A stretch of DNA of 18,819 nt from CAZIDL01 sp964537825 (GCA_964537825.1 CAZIDL010000051.1:1-18819); one strand, 5' to 3'. Positions 5,940 to 13,986 are shown, counted from the stretch's first letter. Program-made: numbers and translations. Notes: generated from the letters alone by a model not told the origin.

Positions 5940-8359
5940 ACGGTCCCTTGTTTTGGCGGATCAGCTGGATTTTGCTCCTCGTTTCCTTCGGGAATGCGCT
6001 TCAAGCTCAAAAAGGCGTGCTGGAAGGAGCGGTTCGCTTGCCCAACGGCGATCCGGTCCAAGAGGCCGAGGTGACACTGATCCATACGCCCCTCTGGACG
6101 CATACCGATAGCAGCGGTTCCTACCGGCTCGAAGGCATCGAGTATGGGAGCTATTCCCTACAGATCTTTGCTTATGGGTATCGTCCGGAGCGGCGGCGTA
6201 TCCGGATCGATTCCGGGGTCGTTCGGGTGGATCTGGAACTGGACACCAGCAGCAAGGAGCTCAAGACCGTCGAGGTCAGTGGGGAAGAAAAAGAGCTTCC
6301 CTCGATGCATATGCGGGCAATAGATGGAATGGGGATCTATGCTGCTAAAAAAAGCGAAGTGGTGGATCCGAAAAGGAGTGGTGCCGACCGTTCACGCGAT
6401 AAAGCCCGCCAGCTATTCAATTCGGTCCCCGGCGTGGTGGCTCATGAAGAAGGTGCAGGGGGTGTTCAGATGGAGATCGGCAGCCGAGGCCTTGACCCCA
6501 GCAGGAGTGCTCATTTCAATATCCGGCAGAACGGTTATGACATCAGTGCGGATGCGCTCGGTTACCCCGAAGCTTACTACACGCCCCCTTCTATGGCAGT
6601 AGAGCGGATCGAGGTGGTAAGAGGGGCAGCCTCCCTCCAATACGGACCCCAATTCGGAGGAATGGTGAACTTCGAGCTGCGGGGGCCGCCGAAGGAGGAA
6701 GGGGTGCGTGCCAGGTCTCATCAAACGCTCGGCTCTTTCAACTATTTCAATAGCTACATCGAGGTCGGAGGAAAAAAGGGAGGGAGCTCCTTCCAAACCT
6801 TTTTCGAACGGAGGAGCGGAAATGGATGGCGCCCCGATTCGGAATTCCGAAGAAGGACCGGATATCTGGAATTCCGCCAGCAACTCGGCCCGGCCACCGA
6901 ACTCGGAGCGGAATACACGCACATGAGCTTGCTCCGGCACCAACCGGGAGGATTGACCGATGAGGCCTTTCAAGAAGATCCATCTCGATCCTTCCGTGCC
7001 AGGAATTGGTTCCGAGTCCGTTGGAATTCGGCGGCTCTTCGTTTGAAACACCGCTTTGGAAAAGACGCTCGATTGGAGAGCCGATCGTTCGGACTTATCG
7101 GGTCTCGGGATGCTGTTGGCATCCTTCGGCGTATCGATCGGACCGATCATGGGGATGAACGGCTATTGTTGAAGGACCGCTATCGGAATTTCGGGAACGA
7201 GACCCGTTTCCTTCAGCATTACCAGATCAGGGAAAGGGAAAGCGTGTTCCTGATCGGGGGGCGCTACTACCAGGGTCGGACGTTCCGGCGGCAAGGAAAG
7301 GCGTCTGATGGCACAGGACCCGACTTTTCTTACCTCAAGGACCGGCAACTTGCTTCCAAGTTCCGCTTTCCCAGTCGCAACCTCGCCTTTTTTGCTGAGA
7401 ACGTTTTTCAGGTCGGCGAACGGTGGACGATCACCCCAGGACTGCGTTTAGAGCGGATCCGTACGGCCAGCAAAGGCCGCTACCACCAGGAGGATCGGGA
7501 CCTTGCAGGGAATCTTCTTTACGAACGAACGGTCCATGAGGAGCGGTCGAACCAGCGGAATTTCTTGCTTTACGGGCTAGGGGTCGGTTTTCGCCTTTTG
7601 CCAGCGTTCGAGCTCTATGCTAACCTCTCTACCAACTACCGAGGGATCGGATTCAACGATATGCGTCTGGTGAACCCGAACTTCAAAGTGGACCCGGATC
7701 TGAAGGATGAAAGCGGATACACGGGCGACATCGGTCTAAGAGGGAAGCTCTTCGACCATTTGAGAACGGATATCAGTTTTTTCACGCTATACTATTCGGA
7801 CCGCATCGGTGCCGTCCTGAAGGTGGACAGTAGTACGTTCCAGACCTATCGACTGCGAACGAACATCGCGGATTCCCGGAACCTGGGCGTCGAATCTTAT
7901 GTCGAGCTCGAACTTGCAGAGCTTGTTCAGGAAGATGCCCGGTTGCGCTTCCGTCCTTTTCTTAATCTGACGTGGCAACATGCTTATTACCTCGATAGCA
8001 AGGAAAAAGCTTTTGAAGGGAGTCGGGTGGAGATGGCGCCGACCTGGAACACGACCGCCGGGGTCAAAGTAGGATACAAGGGTTTTAAAGGGCGCTACCA
8101 ATATCATTACGTTTCCCATCAATATGCGGACGCTACGAATGCGCATTCCGTGCCTTCAGCGGAAGTGGGCATCATTCCGGCCTATTGGGTCTCGGATGCT
8201 TCGCTTGCCTATCGGATGGATCAGCTCGCCCTTCGTTTCAGCGTTCACAACCTCTTCGATCAGCGTTATTTCACCCACCGTTCGACCGGTTATTCAGGCC
8301 CTGGGATCGTTCCAGCTCCTCCGAGGAACTATTCCCTGACCCTTTCGTTCTGGCTTTGA
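5936..8359 (+). CDS. FecA-like TonB-dependent outer-membrane receptor
   Basis: 807 residues. A signal peptide (WILLLVSFGNALQAQ) precedes a carboxypeptidase-regulatory-like beta domain (about 28-105; GAVRLPNGDPVQEAEVTL). A TonB-box-like KTVEVSGE (110-117) follows, then a plug domain with GSRGLDPSRSAHFNIRQNG and VERIEVVRGAASLQYGPQFG (222-241), close to the FecA plug signature. The barrel ends LFDQRYF...YSLTLSFWL. It should import a ferric chelate or similar ligand using TonB/ExbBD energy. An in-frame stop at 5927-5929 leaves no ATG before the signal peptide, so I assign the TTG at 5936; it overlaps the upstream TGA (TTGA), implying translational coupling. The stop is one base from that of the convergent methyltransferase gene. 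The substrate is not readable from sequence; iron is inferred from the neighbours. Confidence 0.93.
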   Translation: MNGPLFWRISWILLLVSFGNALQAQKGVLEGAVRLPNGDPVQEAEVTLIHTPLWTHTDSSGSYRLEGIEYGSYSLQIFAYGYRPERRRIRIDSGVVRVDLELDTSSKELKTVEVSGEEKELPSMHMRAIDGMGIYAAKKSEVVDPKRSGADRSRDKARQLFNSVPGVVAHEEGAGGVQMEIGSRGLDPSRSAHFNIRQNGYDISADALGYPEAYYTPPSMAVERIEVVRGAASLQYGPQFGGMVNFELRGPPKEEGVRARSHQTLGSFNYFNSYIEVGGKKGGSSFQTFFERRSGNGWRPDSEFRRRTGYLEFRQQLGPATELGAEYTHMSLLRHQPGGLTDEAFQEDPSRSFRARNWFRVRWNSAALRLKHRFGKDARLESRSFGLIGSRDAVGILRRIDRTDHGDERLLLKDRYRNFGNETRFLQHYQIRERESVFLIGGRYYQGRTFRRQGKASDGTGPDFSYLKDRQLASKFRFPSRNLAFFAENVFQVGERWTITPGLRLERIRTASKGRYHQEDRDLAGNLLYERTVHEERSNQRNFLLYGLGVGFRLLPAFELYANLSTNYRGIGFNDMRLVNPNFKVDPDLKDESGYTGDIGLRGKLFDHLRTDISFFTLYYSDRIGAVLKVDSSTFQTYRLRTNIADSRNLGVESYVELELAELVQEDARLRFRPFLNLTWQHAYYLDSKEKAFEGSRVEMAPTWNTTAGVKVGYKGFKGRYQYHYVSHQYADATNAHSVPSAEVGIIPAYWVSDASLAYRMDQLALRFSVHNLFDQRYFTHRSTGYSGPGIVPAPPRNYSLTLSFWL

Positions 8360-8360
8360 G

Positions 8361-9002
8361 TTATTTCTTCCGGGCCAGGGAGATCCCGTCCCTTACAGGA
8401 AGAATGAGCTTTTCGACCCGCTCGTCCTTTTCAACGTGCTCATTGTAGGCGCAGAGAGCTTGGGTGATCTTATCCTGCTCCGAGCGGCTCTCGGTCACTT
8501 TTCCCTTCCATAGGACGTTATCCGCCATGATAAGACCGCCTGAGGGCACTTGATCGAATACTTGCTCGTAATAACGGAGGTAGTTCTCTTTATCTGCATC
8601 GATGAAGACGATGTCAAAAGGACCTTCTATATTTTCGATCGATCCCAGGGCATTTCCCTGATGGTATCTGATGCGTTCTGAGAGACCGGCCTTCTCGAAA
8701 TAACGCTTGGCCATGCCTTCCAGCTCTTCATTCTTATCGATCGTATGGACGATCCCATCTTCTTTCGATCCTTCCGCCAAGCAAATGGCCGAATATCCGG
8801 TGTAGGTACCGATGTCCAGCACCTTTCGGGGAGCGATCAATTTGCTGAACAAACTCAGGATGCGTCCCTGAAGGTGGCCTGAGAGCATTTGAGGCTTGGC
8901 CACCTTTTCTTGGGTCTCCCTGCTCAGTTCCTGGAGAATTTCCGGTTCCGCATCGCTGTGAGTACGAGCATATTCTTCGATGACAGGGTTGAGGGACTCC
9001 AT
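8361..9002 (-). CDS. SAM-dependent O-methyltransferase (caffeoyl-CoA OMT-like, Methyltransf_3)
   Basis: 213 residues, full length for the bacterial family. Motif I is VLDIGTYTGYSA (61-72). Metal- and catechol-binding positions of the family are seen as FIDADKENY (133-141; D135, D137) and DNVLWKG (161-167). YHQGNALGSI supplies the adenine-binding region. It probably methylates a catechol-like hydroxyl in a Mg-dependent reaction; the physiological substrate in Bacteroidota is unknown. It lies 28 bases downstream of the thiamin receptor gene on the same strand, with its own -7 element in the gap, so it may be read from both promoters. Its TAA lies one base past the stop of the TonB receptor gene, leaving no room for a terminator between them. 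Confidence 0.95.
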   Translation of the reverse strand: MESLNPVIEEYARTHSDAEPEILQELSRETQEKVAKPQMLSGHLQGRILSLFSKLIAPRKVLDIGTYTGYSAICLAEGSKEDGIVHTIDKNEELEGMAKRYFEKAGLSERIRYHQGNALGSIENIEGPFDIVFIDADKENYLRYYEQVFDQVPSGGLIMADNVLWKGKVTESRSEQDKITQALCAYNEHVEKDERVEKLILPVRDGISLARKK

Positions 9003-9016
9003 TGATGGCTTTCTTT

Positions 9017-9024
9017 CAAAGGTA
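9017..9024 (-). promoter_or_regulatory. Bacteroidota -7 element before the O-methyltransferase gene
   Basis: The minus strand reads TACCTTTG, a full match to TAnnTTTG, in the 28-base gap after the receptor gene. It ends 14 bases before the ATG, the same spacing as at the aldolase gene. No convincing -33 TTG. Confidence 0.4.
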
Positions 9025-9030
9025 GCAGCT

Positions 9031-11463
9031 TTAGAAATGGATCGTTGCGGAGCCGATGTAATGGCGTCCGGCTTGAGGGAAGTAGCCTGCGCTGTGTTGG
9101 AATTGCCCTCCGGAATAGAAACGATAACTCCAGGCTTCGCTCACGTATTCGGTATCGAAAAGGTTCTTGACCCGGAAACGGAGTTCGATCCGTTCCGTGA
9201 GGAAGCCTTGAAGATCATAGTTCAAGCTCAGGTCCTGGACGAAATAGGCTCCGAGCTTCCTTTCTTCACTGCCGGTATTGTCGATGTACTGTTCTCCTAC
9301 GTATTTCCCATCCCATTTGAGGGAGAGTTGATGACCTCGTTCCTTTTTCTTTTGCTTCAAAAGGGTGTATTCAACGCGGCCAGCCCCGATCCATTGCGGG
9401 CTGAAGGCGATCGTGGTGTTCTTCCGCTCGATCTTTCGCTGTCCCCCTTCGTCGAAGTCATCGACGAATTCCGTGAACTTTTCGATCCGGTTCTGGCTGT
9501 AGGTTGCGTTCAGAGTGAGATCGAGGGGTCCAAAGGGACGCCATCCTGCTTGGAGCTCCGCCCCGCGCCGGTATGAGTCCGGGACGTTCACCCGGATGCT
9601 CCGCCCCACATCGTTCACTTTCCCGGTTTGGACCAGTTGATCCTTGTAGTCCATGTAATAAAGGTTCAGGTTTACTGCATGGTCCTGTCCTTTATGCTCG
9701 TATCCCAATTCATAATTGTTCAGGTGCTCTGCTTTTGGTCGGCTATTGGGAGGAGCGTCCACATGGTCGGTCCGGTTCGGTTCTTTGCTCCCTCTTGCAT
9801 AAGAGGTGTAGATCCGGTCTCCGTTCTTCATTCGATAGCTGATGCCTCCTTTGGGGTTGATGAAGGCGTATTCCGCGAGCTGATGGAGGGGAGCTCCTTC
9901 CTGATCGATCCCTTTGTAGGCATAACTCACCCTTCGGTATTGAAGGTCCCCGAAGAGCCTCCAATGTTCATCGATCTGGTACTTGGCCTTCAAGAAGCTG
10001 TTGAAGTCCGTTTTGAGGGCATCGTTATCGTAAAAGCGATGCCCCTTGCTCCCATTGCTCATATAGCGAGCCCAGACAACCTTGCCGTAATGGTCACCGA
10101 GGTATTGGTTCCAGGCTCCACCCAGCGTTAAGTTCAAGTTCGGGGTCGGCTCGTAATTGAAAGCATAGGTGAGCCCGTAGAAGTCGTTGTCCAGCCAGCG
10201 TTGTTGCACGAGGTCCGTTCGGCGGATGGTCGTATCTCCGAGTTCCACGGGTTTCAGTCCGTAGTTCTGCAGGCTCACTTTGCCAGCACTCGGTATGCTG
10301 TTGTTGTGATCATCCCCTTTGTATTGTTCGAAATACCCCGCTCCCTTGGTGTAATGCAAGGATAGGTCCATGTCCAGCTCCGGGCTGATCCATTGATCGT
10401 AATGGAGTTGATAATGGGTCTGGGTGTAATTGTCCGTCTCGTTCTCGTAATCATAAGGATTGAAGGTCCGGTTCGTGTCGAGCGAAGCCTTGGGCATCCC
10501 ATACCATGCTTGATAAGTCGTCTCTTTTCCGGAAAACGTGATGAAGCGGATGGCGCTCTTGTCGGTGCTATAACTTCCGGAGAAGTAGTAAGAGGAAAGG
10601 TCCGAGAATGCCCGATCGATAAAACCATCGGACTTGATCCTGGAAAGCCGTCCTTCAAAGCTCCAGTGCTCACCGATCAGTCCGGTCCCGAAGCGAACGT
10701 TGTGCTTGCGGGTGTTGAAGGAGCCGTAAGAATGGCTGGTCGAAGCATAGGGGGCTTCATTGTACTGGGTGGTCTTAATGTTAACAGTAGCCCCGAATGC
10801 TCCTGCACCGTTGGTAGAAGAACCTACTCCTCGTTGGATCTGGATGTCATCGGTGGAGGCTGCCAGATCCGGGAGGTCGACCCAGAAGACCCCCTGGGAT
10901 TCCGCATCGTTGAGCGGGATCCCATTGATGGTGACATTGATCCGCGAGGGTGCGCTACCGCGGATCCGCAGGTCCGTATAGCCTACACCCGTCCCTGCAT
11001 CAGAGGTTGCCACGGCCGAAGGAGTGTGTTCGAGCACGTAGGGCATATCCTGGGCAAGGTTCTCTTCAGCGATCCGAGCCCGCTCCACCGTGCTCGTCGG
11101 GATCGGATCCCGTTCATCCACCCTTGTTCCGGAAACAGTGACCTTTTCGGTCATCAGTTCCTTTTCTTTCATCTTTAGTTCGATGCGGGTCGTCCCACTG
11201 TCGAGCTCGACCTTTCGGCGAAGGTCCTTGTGCCCAACGTGCGTGGCTTTCAATGTATAGGTGCCCGGGCGCAGGCCTCCGATCGAAAAGCGCCCCTTGG
11301 TATCGCTGTAACTGCCTTTGTAACTGTCGATGATCCCGATGTTGACCCCCGTTAAGCTGTCCCCTTCTTTTCCGGTCACCGTCCCTTTGATCCGACTTTG
11401 GGCTTCTGCAGTCGAAAGTACTGTAAGGGTTAAGAGAATGGAGGTTAGGCTGGCACGTACCAT
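9031..11463 (-). CDS. TonB-dependent receptor under a TPP riboswitch, probable thiamin (phosphate) uptake
   Basis: 810 residues. A signal peptide (SLTSILLTLTVLSTAEAQ) is followed by a carboxypeptidase-regulatory-like domain (about 24-97; GTVTGKEGDSLTGVNIGI), a TonB-box-like EKVTVSGTR (106-114) and a plug with DLRIRGSAPSRINVTINGIP (164-183) and IQRGVGSSTNGAGAFGATVN. The barrel ends VKNLFDTEYV...YIGSATIHF. A TPP riboswitch sits in its 5' leader, so it should be made when thiamin pyrophosphate is scarce and import thiamin or its phosphates across the outer membrane. A PnuC/PnuT-like permease gene directly upstream fits this role as the inner-membrane step. The substrate is inferred from regulation and context, which is strong evidence in this phylum; the general receptor call is certain. 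Confidence 0.94.
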   Translation of the reverse strand: MVRASLTSILLTLTVLSTAEAQSRIKGTVTGKEGDSLTGVNIGIIDSYKGSYSDTKGRFSIGGLRPGTYTLKATHVGHKDLRRKVELDSGTTRIELKMKEKELMTEKVTVSGTRVDERDPIPTSTVERARIAEENLAQDMPYVLEHTPSAVATSDAGTGVGYTDLRIRGSAPSRINVTINGIPLNDAESQGVFWVDLPDLAASTDDIQIQRGVGSSTNGAGAFGATVNIKTTQYNEAPYASTSHSYGSFNTRKHNVRFGTGLIGEHWSFEGRLSRIKSDGFIDRAFSDLSSYYFSGSYSTDKSAIRFITFSGKETTYQAWYGMPKASLDTNRTFNPYDYENETDNYTQTHYQLHYDQWISPELDMDLSLHYTKGAGYFEQYKGDDHNNSIPSAGKVSLQNYGLKPVELGDTTIRRTDLVQQRWLDNDFYGLTYAFNYEPTPNLNLTLGGAWNQYLGDHYGKVVWARYMSNGSKGHRFYDNDALKTDFNSFLKAKYQIDEHWRLFGDLQYRRVSYAYKGIDQEGAPLHQLAEYAFINPKGGISYRMKNGDRIYTSYARGSKEPNRTDHVDAPPNSRPKAEHLNNYELGYEHKGQDHAVNLNLYYMDYKDQLVQTGKVNDVGRSIRVNVPDSYRRGAELQAGWRPFGPLDLTLNATYSQNRIEKFTEFVDDFDEGGQRKIERKNTTIAFSPQWIGAGRVEYTLLKQKKKERGHQLSLKWDGKYVGEQYIDNTGSEERKLGAYFVQDLSLNYDLQGFLTERIELRFRVKNLFDTEYVSEAWSYRFYSGGQFQHSAGYFPQAGRHYIGSATIHF

Positions 11464-11494
11464 GAACGTTCCGTTTCACTTCATACAGCTACGC

Positions 11495-11515
11495 GGGACA
11501 CTGGGGTAGGTCCCC
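11495..11515 (-). promoter_or_regulatory. Pair of mutually exclusive hairpins between riboswitch and receptor start, possible expression platform
   Basis: On the minus strand GGGAC (11510-11514) can pair with GTCCC (11495-11499), or GGGG (11512-11515) can pair with CCCC (11503-11506). The two stems share bases and lie 32-52 bases before the ATG. Such a switch could gate ribosome access. The stems are short, and the assignment is tentative. Confidence 0.3.
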
Positions 11516-11561
11516 GTATTTTCTTTAATGGCACCCGTTTTAATGGATCCGTGGATCCCGT

Positions 11562-11654
11562 CTCCCTGCGCCGGCATTACCCGGATCAGGTTCCTCCCGG
11601 CTCTTAAGCCGGGTATTGGGTTTGATCTCAGCCTTTAACTGTAAGGCACCCCAA
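11562..11654 (-). promoter_or_regulatory. TPP riboswitch (THI box)
   Basis: Read on the minus strand, the conserved blocks occur in order: GGGGTGCC at 11652-11645, GGCTGAGA around 11633-11626 followed by the ACCC strand, an optional stem CCGGCT/AGCCGG with a TAAG loop (11596-11613), then CCTGATCCGGGTAATGCC (11590-11573) and GCAGGGA (11569-11563). These are the TPP-binding core elements. It lies 100 bases before the TonB receptor ATG and after the stop of the permease gene. Ligand-bound RNA normally lowers expression of the downstream gene. Confidence 0.96.
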
Positions 11655-11665
11655 TGAGATGTTCA

Positions 11666-11673
11666 CAAAGCTA
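11666..11673 (-). promoter_or_regulatory. -7 promoter element directly before the TPP riboswitch
   Basis: The minus strand reads TAGCTTTG, a full match to TAnnTTTG, about 11 bases before the first riboswitch nucleotide and 27 bases after the end of the permease gene. This places a predicted start at about 11660, so the riboswitch transcript can begin independently of the permease gene. No clear -33 TTG at 19-21 bases. Confidence 0.55.
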
Positions 11674-11700
11674 AGATTTCTTCACTGCATTATCGGTCCA

Positions 11701-12318
11701 TCATCGAACGGTGAAGGGATATGGTCGATAGCGCTTTCCCCAGTTCCTGAGTCCCACGATGGCCATGATGGTGAATATAACGTAAAGGAAGGCGGTTTGA
11801 TAGAGCTCCTGGGAAGCATAGAGGTAGATAGAAGCCCCGTCGATCGCGATCCAATATCCCCAATTCTCCAGGTATTTCCGGGCCACCATCCAGGTGGTGA
11901 AAAGACTGAAGATGGTCGTAAGACTGTCCAGATAGGGCATGGAAGCATTCGTCCATCGGGAGAGAAAGTAAGCTACACCCAAAGCGAGGGTCGTGCAAAT
12001 AGCGATACCGACCGCATGGTAGGAGAAGGGAAGGGTTCTGATCGGGACCGGGGACCCTTTTTCACCTCCTTTTTTCCACTCGTAAAGCCCGTAAAAGGCC
12101 ATTACCAGGTAATAAGCTCGGAGAGGGACCTTTGTGTAGAGAGCCGCATCCACGAAGATCCCGATGAAAAGGATGTTACCGAGCATCGCAGCGTACCAGC
12201 AAAGGACGTTCTCACGGGTAGCCAATCCTATGTATGCCAGGCCGGACAGGACCGCGATCCCTTCGAGGGGAGAATACCCCTTGATGCCTTCGAGGATGCT
12301 ACGTAGGATCTCTTCCAT
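11701..12318 (-). CDS. pnuT: PnuC/PnuT-family membrane transporter, probably thiamin
   Basis: 205 residues, the size of PnuC-family vitamin transporters (nicotinamide riboside, riboflavin or thiamin; facilitated diffusion coupled to phosphorylation). Hydrophobic segments lie at about residues 18-33, 39-58, 66-80, 100-119, 130-146, 155-172 and 174-190. Family-like features are YGLYEWKKG (76-84) and ENWGYWIAIDGASIYLY (151-167). The thiamin assignment (PnuT) rests on the neighbouring TPP-riboswitch receptor gene, not on binding-site residues. It ends before the riboswitch, so its own transcript is not obviously controlled by it. No second THI box is seen in the 81 bases upstream. It is divergent from the PD40 gene. 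Confidence 0.87.
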   Translation of the reverse strand: MEEILRSILEGIKGYSPLEGIAVLSGLAYIGLATRENVLCWYAAMLGNILFIGIFVDAALYTKVPLRAYYLVMAFYGLYEWKKGGEKGSPVPIRTLPFSYHAVGIAICTTLALGVAYFLSRWTNASMPYLDSLTTIFSLFTTWMVARKYLENWGYWIAIDGASIYLYASQELYQTAFLYVIFTIMAIVGLRNWGKRYRPYPFTVR

Positions 12319-12340
12319 GCGGAGGTAGATAAGGAAAGCG

Positions 12341-12348
12341 CAAAAGAA
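12341..12348 (-). promoter_or_regulatory. Possible weak -7 element for the transporter gene
   Basis: The minus strand reads TTCTTTTG, seven of eight positions of TAnnTTTG but lacking the A at position 2, 22 bases before the ATG. It is the best candidate in the 81-base divergent gap; no -33 partner is seen. Confidence 0.2.
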
Positions 12349-12399
12349 AGAAGATCCGCTGAACCATTCCCCTGATCTCTCCGTTCCATAAACAGACGC

Positions 12400-13527
12400 A
12401 TGCTCTTTCGATCTTTGCTCATAGGGGGCTTTATCCTTTTTTCCATCCTGGCATCAGGTCAAGCGGATGTGGACCTGCGTACATTGCGGCTTCTCCATCA
12501 AGAGGGGGAGTTTGAACGGATCCTCTCCCTGACCGGGAAGGATCCACGGAAAGTTGGGGGTGAAAAGGCGTTCTGGATGGGAAAGGCTTTCAAGCGAAAG
12601 GGAGCTTATGCAAAAGCCTCCGCTTGTTTCGAGGTCGCTTCTAAGAGCTCTTATGGTGAGCTTGCCAGGAGTGAACGAAAAGCATGCCAGAAGGCCCGGG
12701 AATGGAAGAAAGACCCTGTTTGTGTCGTCGAGCCTATGAAGGTGATCAATACCGATCATGATGAATCATGCCCGGCATGGGGGGATGTGACTTATACCAC
12801 GCTCCTTTTCACCCGTACCAACGGCGAAGAGGGTGGACGGAACGAGGATCTGATGGTCACCGATAAACGGGATCACGGAAGGTGGAAAAAAGCGATCTCT
12901 TTTCAGAAGGATCTCAATACGCCAGCCCATGAGATCTCGCTTACGATCGATCCGCGGGGTGGAAAGGGTTATTTCTCACGATGTGAAGGAGGGGTCTGCC
13001 GTACCCGAAGCATTTCACGTACAAAGGAAGGCTGGAAGGATAACGGTTACTTCGATCTGCTACAACCCTGTGCTCCTGATTCCGTTAATCACACCCATCC
13101 TGCATATCATCCCGGGAGCGAACGGCTTTATTTTTCATCCGATCTCCCGGGAGGGATCGGTGGATACGATATCTGGTACATCCAGTACGATACGACGACC
13201 GGACGTTGGACCGATCCGGTCAATGCAGGTACTGCAGTGAACACCGAGCGGGACGAGATATTTCCTTCTGTCCGGAAGGACGGACGTCTTTACTTCTCAT
13301 CGGATGGACATGCTGGAATGGGAGGAATGGATATCTTTCGGTCGGAAAGGGATGGAAAAGGAGGGCACGAGCATGTCAAGAACATGGGATACCCGATCAA
13401 TTCCGAGGCGAACGATACACGTATCATATTCCAGGGGAAGTTGATGCGCGGGTTTTTTTCCAGCGATCGGGAACGGGAAGGCACCCGTGCGAAAGATGAT
13501 ATCTTCAGATTTTTCAAGAAAACTTGA
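12400..13527 (+). CDS. Exported TPR / PD40 (WD40-like) beta-propeller protein
   Basis: 375 residues. A signal peptide (LLIGGFILFSILASGQA) is followed by a helical TPR-like part (about 25-100; HQEGEFERILSL, AFKRKGAYAKASACFEVA) and PD40 propeller repeats. The clearest are HPAYHPGSERLYFSSDLPGG with GYDIWY, and FPSVRKDGRLYFSSDG with GMGGMDIF. This is the N-terminal layout of Bacteroidota OmpA-family/PorE-like envelope proteins, but the C-terminal OmpA peptidoglycan-binding domain is absent: the protein stops right after the propeller. It is probably periplasmic or outer-membrane-associated. Its specific function is unknown. It is divergent from the transporter gene. The following small gene has its own promoter overlapping the stop. 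Confidence 0.88.
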   Translation: MLFRSLLIGGFILFSILASGQADVDLRTLRLLHQEGEFERILSLTGKDPRKVGGEKAFWMGKAFKRKGAYAKASACFEVASKSSYGELARSERKACQKAREWKKDPVCVVEPMKVINTDHDESCPAWGDVTYTTLLFTRTNGEEGGRNEDLMVTDKRDHGRWKKAISFQKDLNTPAHEISLTIDPRGGKGYFSRCEGGVCRTRSISRTKEGWKDNGYFDLLQPCAPDSVNHTHPAYHPGSERLYFSSDLPGGIGGYDIWYIQYDTTTGRWTDPVNAGTAVNTERDEIFPSVRKDGRLYFSSDGHAGMGGMDIFRSERDGKGGHEHVKNMGYPINSEANDTRIIFQGKLMRGFFSSDREREGTRAKDDIFRFFKKT

Positions 13528-13554
13528 ACTTGGATCCATAAGCTTTTATTTTCG
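13524..13554 (+). promoter_or_regulatory. Bacteroidota-type -33/-7 promoter of the small acidic-tail gene
   Basis: TTG at 13524-13526 (overlapping the PD40 stop codon), a 20-base spacer, then TATTTTCG at 13547-13554. Together they fit the phylum consensus with one TTTG-to-TTCG change. The start codon is 22 bases downstream. Confidence 0.55.
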
Positions 13555-13576
13555 GGGAAACTTAATCGGCATCCTT

Positions 13577-13927
13577 ATGGCCAAAGAGGCATTCGAACAA
13601 AGGCTTCAAGAGTTCTTCGAGACCTACGATGAAAGGAAGCTAAATCTCGTCCCTAAGATCGCCAAGAAGCTTCATCGGCACGAGGAGTTGATCATGAACC
13701 ATCTTCATAAAAAATACCAAACGGGCAAAGCTCGGAACGTGAGTGAGGAAGAGCTTCGGGAAGAGGACCGGATACGTCGGGAGAAAGAAAGCGGTGTTTC
13801 TGAGGAACAAGAAAAGGCAAGCGAAGAGGAAGAAAGCAGCGAGCAGGAAGATACCAGCGGAGAAGAGGCGAGTGAAGAAAAAGGCGGTGAAGCGGAAAAA
13901 GAAGAGGACGAGGAGAAAAAGGAATGA
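13577..13927 (+). CDS. Small conserved-type protein with long acidic low-complexity tail
   Basis: 116 residues from the ATG at 13577. The frame is open 30 codons further up, but that would overlap the PD40 gene and the promoter. The first 50 residues (MAKEAFEQRLQEFFETYDER, then LVPKIAKKLHRHEELIMNHL) look like a basic, helical, possibly nucleic-acid-associated or adaptor domain. I recall similar small uncharacterised proteins in Bacteroidota but cannot name a family. From about residue 56 onward it is almost entirely Glu, Ser, Lys and Gly (EEEESSEQED, EEKGGEAEKEEDEEKKE), predicted disordered and strongly negative. No signal peptide, so cytoplasmic. A strong terminator follows 30 bases later. 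No function is proposed. Confidence 0.75.
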   Translation: MAKEAFEQRLQEFFETYDERKLNLVPKIAKKLHRHEELIMNHLHKKYQTGKARNVSEEELREEDRIRREKESGVSEEQEKASEEEESSEQEDTSGEEASEEKGGEAEKEEDEEKKE

Positions 13928-13957
13928 TCCTTTAACAAAGGACGCAGGAAATGAAAA

Positions 13958-13986
13958 GGGTGCATCAAAGGATGCACCCTTTTTTT
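13958..13986. terminator. Strong bidirectional rho-independent terminator
   Basis: GGGTGCATC (13958-13966) and GATGCACCC (13971-13979) form a perfect 9-bp stem with an AAAG loop, followed by seven T (13980-13986). Four A precede the stem, giving a short T-run for the opposite direction. It ends the small acidic-tail gene on the plus strand; the T-run overlaps the TAA of the convergent oxoamine synthase gene. Confidence 0.93.

Noticed and set aside
10393..11178. 261-codon plus-strand frame antisense to the thiamin receptor gene
   Set aside because: It lies wholly inside a convincing TonB receptor and shows no domain or promoter.
13705..13977. Ser/Phe/Pro-rich minus-strand frame opposite the acidic tail
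   Set aside because: It is the direct complement of GAA/GAG/AGC-rich codons and runs through the terminator stem, so it is not a plausible gene.
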